A stretch of DNA of 64,000 bases, taken from assembly GCA_949318235.1 (NCBI GenBank), contig OX439134.1, positions 13,994,828-14,058,827 of the forward strand. The letters run 5' to 3'. This document shows positions 63,661 to 64,000 of the stretch, piece after piece (position 1 is the first letter of the stretch; each line of letters begins with the position of its first letter). The notes under the pieces are model-generated. The model searched no databases and was not told the DNA's origin. It worked only from the letters and a program-made list of their open reading frames with translations. Source of the DNA: Ecdyonurus torrentis (lineage: Eukaryota; Arthropoda; Insecta; Ephemeroptera; Heptageniidae). The position numbers were made by a program, and so were the translations under genes.

Positions 63661-64000
63661 GGCAACCAGCCAGGCAAGGCAAACCCAATTCTCCCCCTTT
63701 TCTCTGTACATTTCATATTATATAATATACTGAGTATAAGGGGAGTTCACTTGTGACGTCATAATATTTTTATATTATGGCGATTTAACATGCACATTTT
63801 TTTTAAAGGTGTTTAATATATTTTAGCTGTTTTTGTAAGGTGTGCATATAAGGGTTGAAATTTAAAAAAAATAAAAGTATGTTTTTATCGTGTTTTCTAT
63901 ATGTTGATTTAAAAATAAAGTTTGGAGCAATTTTATTAGCCATGCAATTTTTGTTTTAAGGTAAAAAAAAAAATGATAATGAAGCTGGATTTAAGTATAG

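Overview
This is a strongly AT-rich animal genomic window. By eye about three quarters of the bases are A or T, and there are long (GA)n/(CT)n and poly(A/T) tracts. It covers part of a Hox cluster. At the left edge, on the minus strand, is a complete first coding exon of a Hox4/Deformed-class gene. It has the N-terminal MSSFLMNSY and VDPKFPPSEEY motifs, the YPWM hexapeptide and a consensus splice donor. At 42.7 kb, on the same strand, is the conserved mir-10 hairpin. mir-10 sits between Hox4 and Hox5 in most bilaterians, so the window is most likely the Hox4 to Hox5 intergenic interval. The Hox4 homeobox exon lies off the left edge, and Hox5, if present, off the right edge. The miR-10 3p arm and the Hox4 N-terminus look protostome, most likely lophotrochozoan; this is an inference and the species is not identified.

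Layout. 1-207: start of Hox4 intron 1. 208-784: Hox4 coding exon 1. 785-1100: 5' UTR and a core promoter (CCAAT, TATA, initiator-like TCACTC). 1.1-20 kb: gene-free AT-rich DNA with GA/CT tracts, a candidate divergent promoter near 4.35 kb and an isolated GC-rich patch near 5.07 kb. 20-40.2 kb: many small non-autonomous DNA transposons (MITEs) and one tRNA-derived SINE carrying an exact 135-bp internal duplication. 38.8-39.7 kb: an 881-bp near-perfect palindrome flanked by TTAA. 42.7 kb: mir-10. 44-62 kb: more MITE copies, several matching elements in the 22-40 kb part, plus GA tracts. 62.0-62.25 kb: a GC-rich repeat. 63.4-63.7 kb: a promoter-like segment beside a weak candidate exon.

The two confident genes are Hox4 and mir-10. 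In other animals miR-10 is a Hox-cluster regulator transcribed in the same direction as its neighbours, and the arrangement here fits that. Nearly all other short ORFs are translations of microsatellites or chance AT-rich frames, and I see no transposase or reverse transcriptase. The most notable non-genic signals are the TTAA-flanked foldback elements with shared AGG..ATAG..CACC ends, the over-representation of the octamer TGACGTCA (11 exact copies), and the heavy transposon load of this Hox interval.
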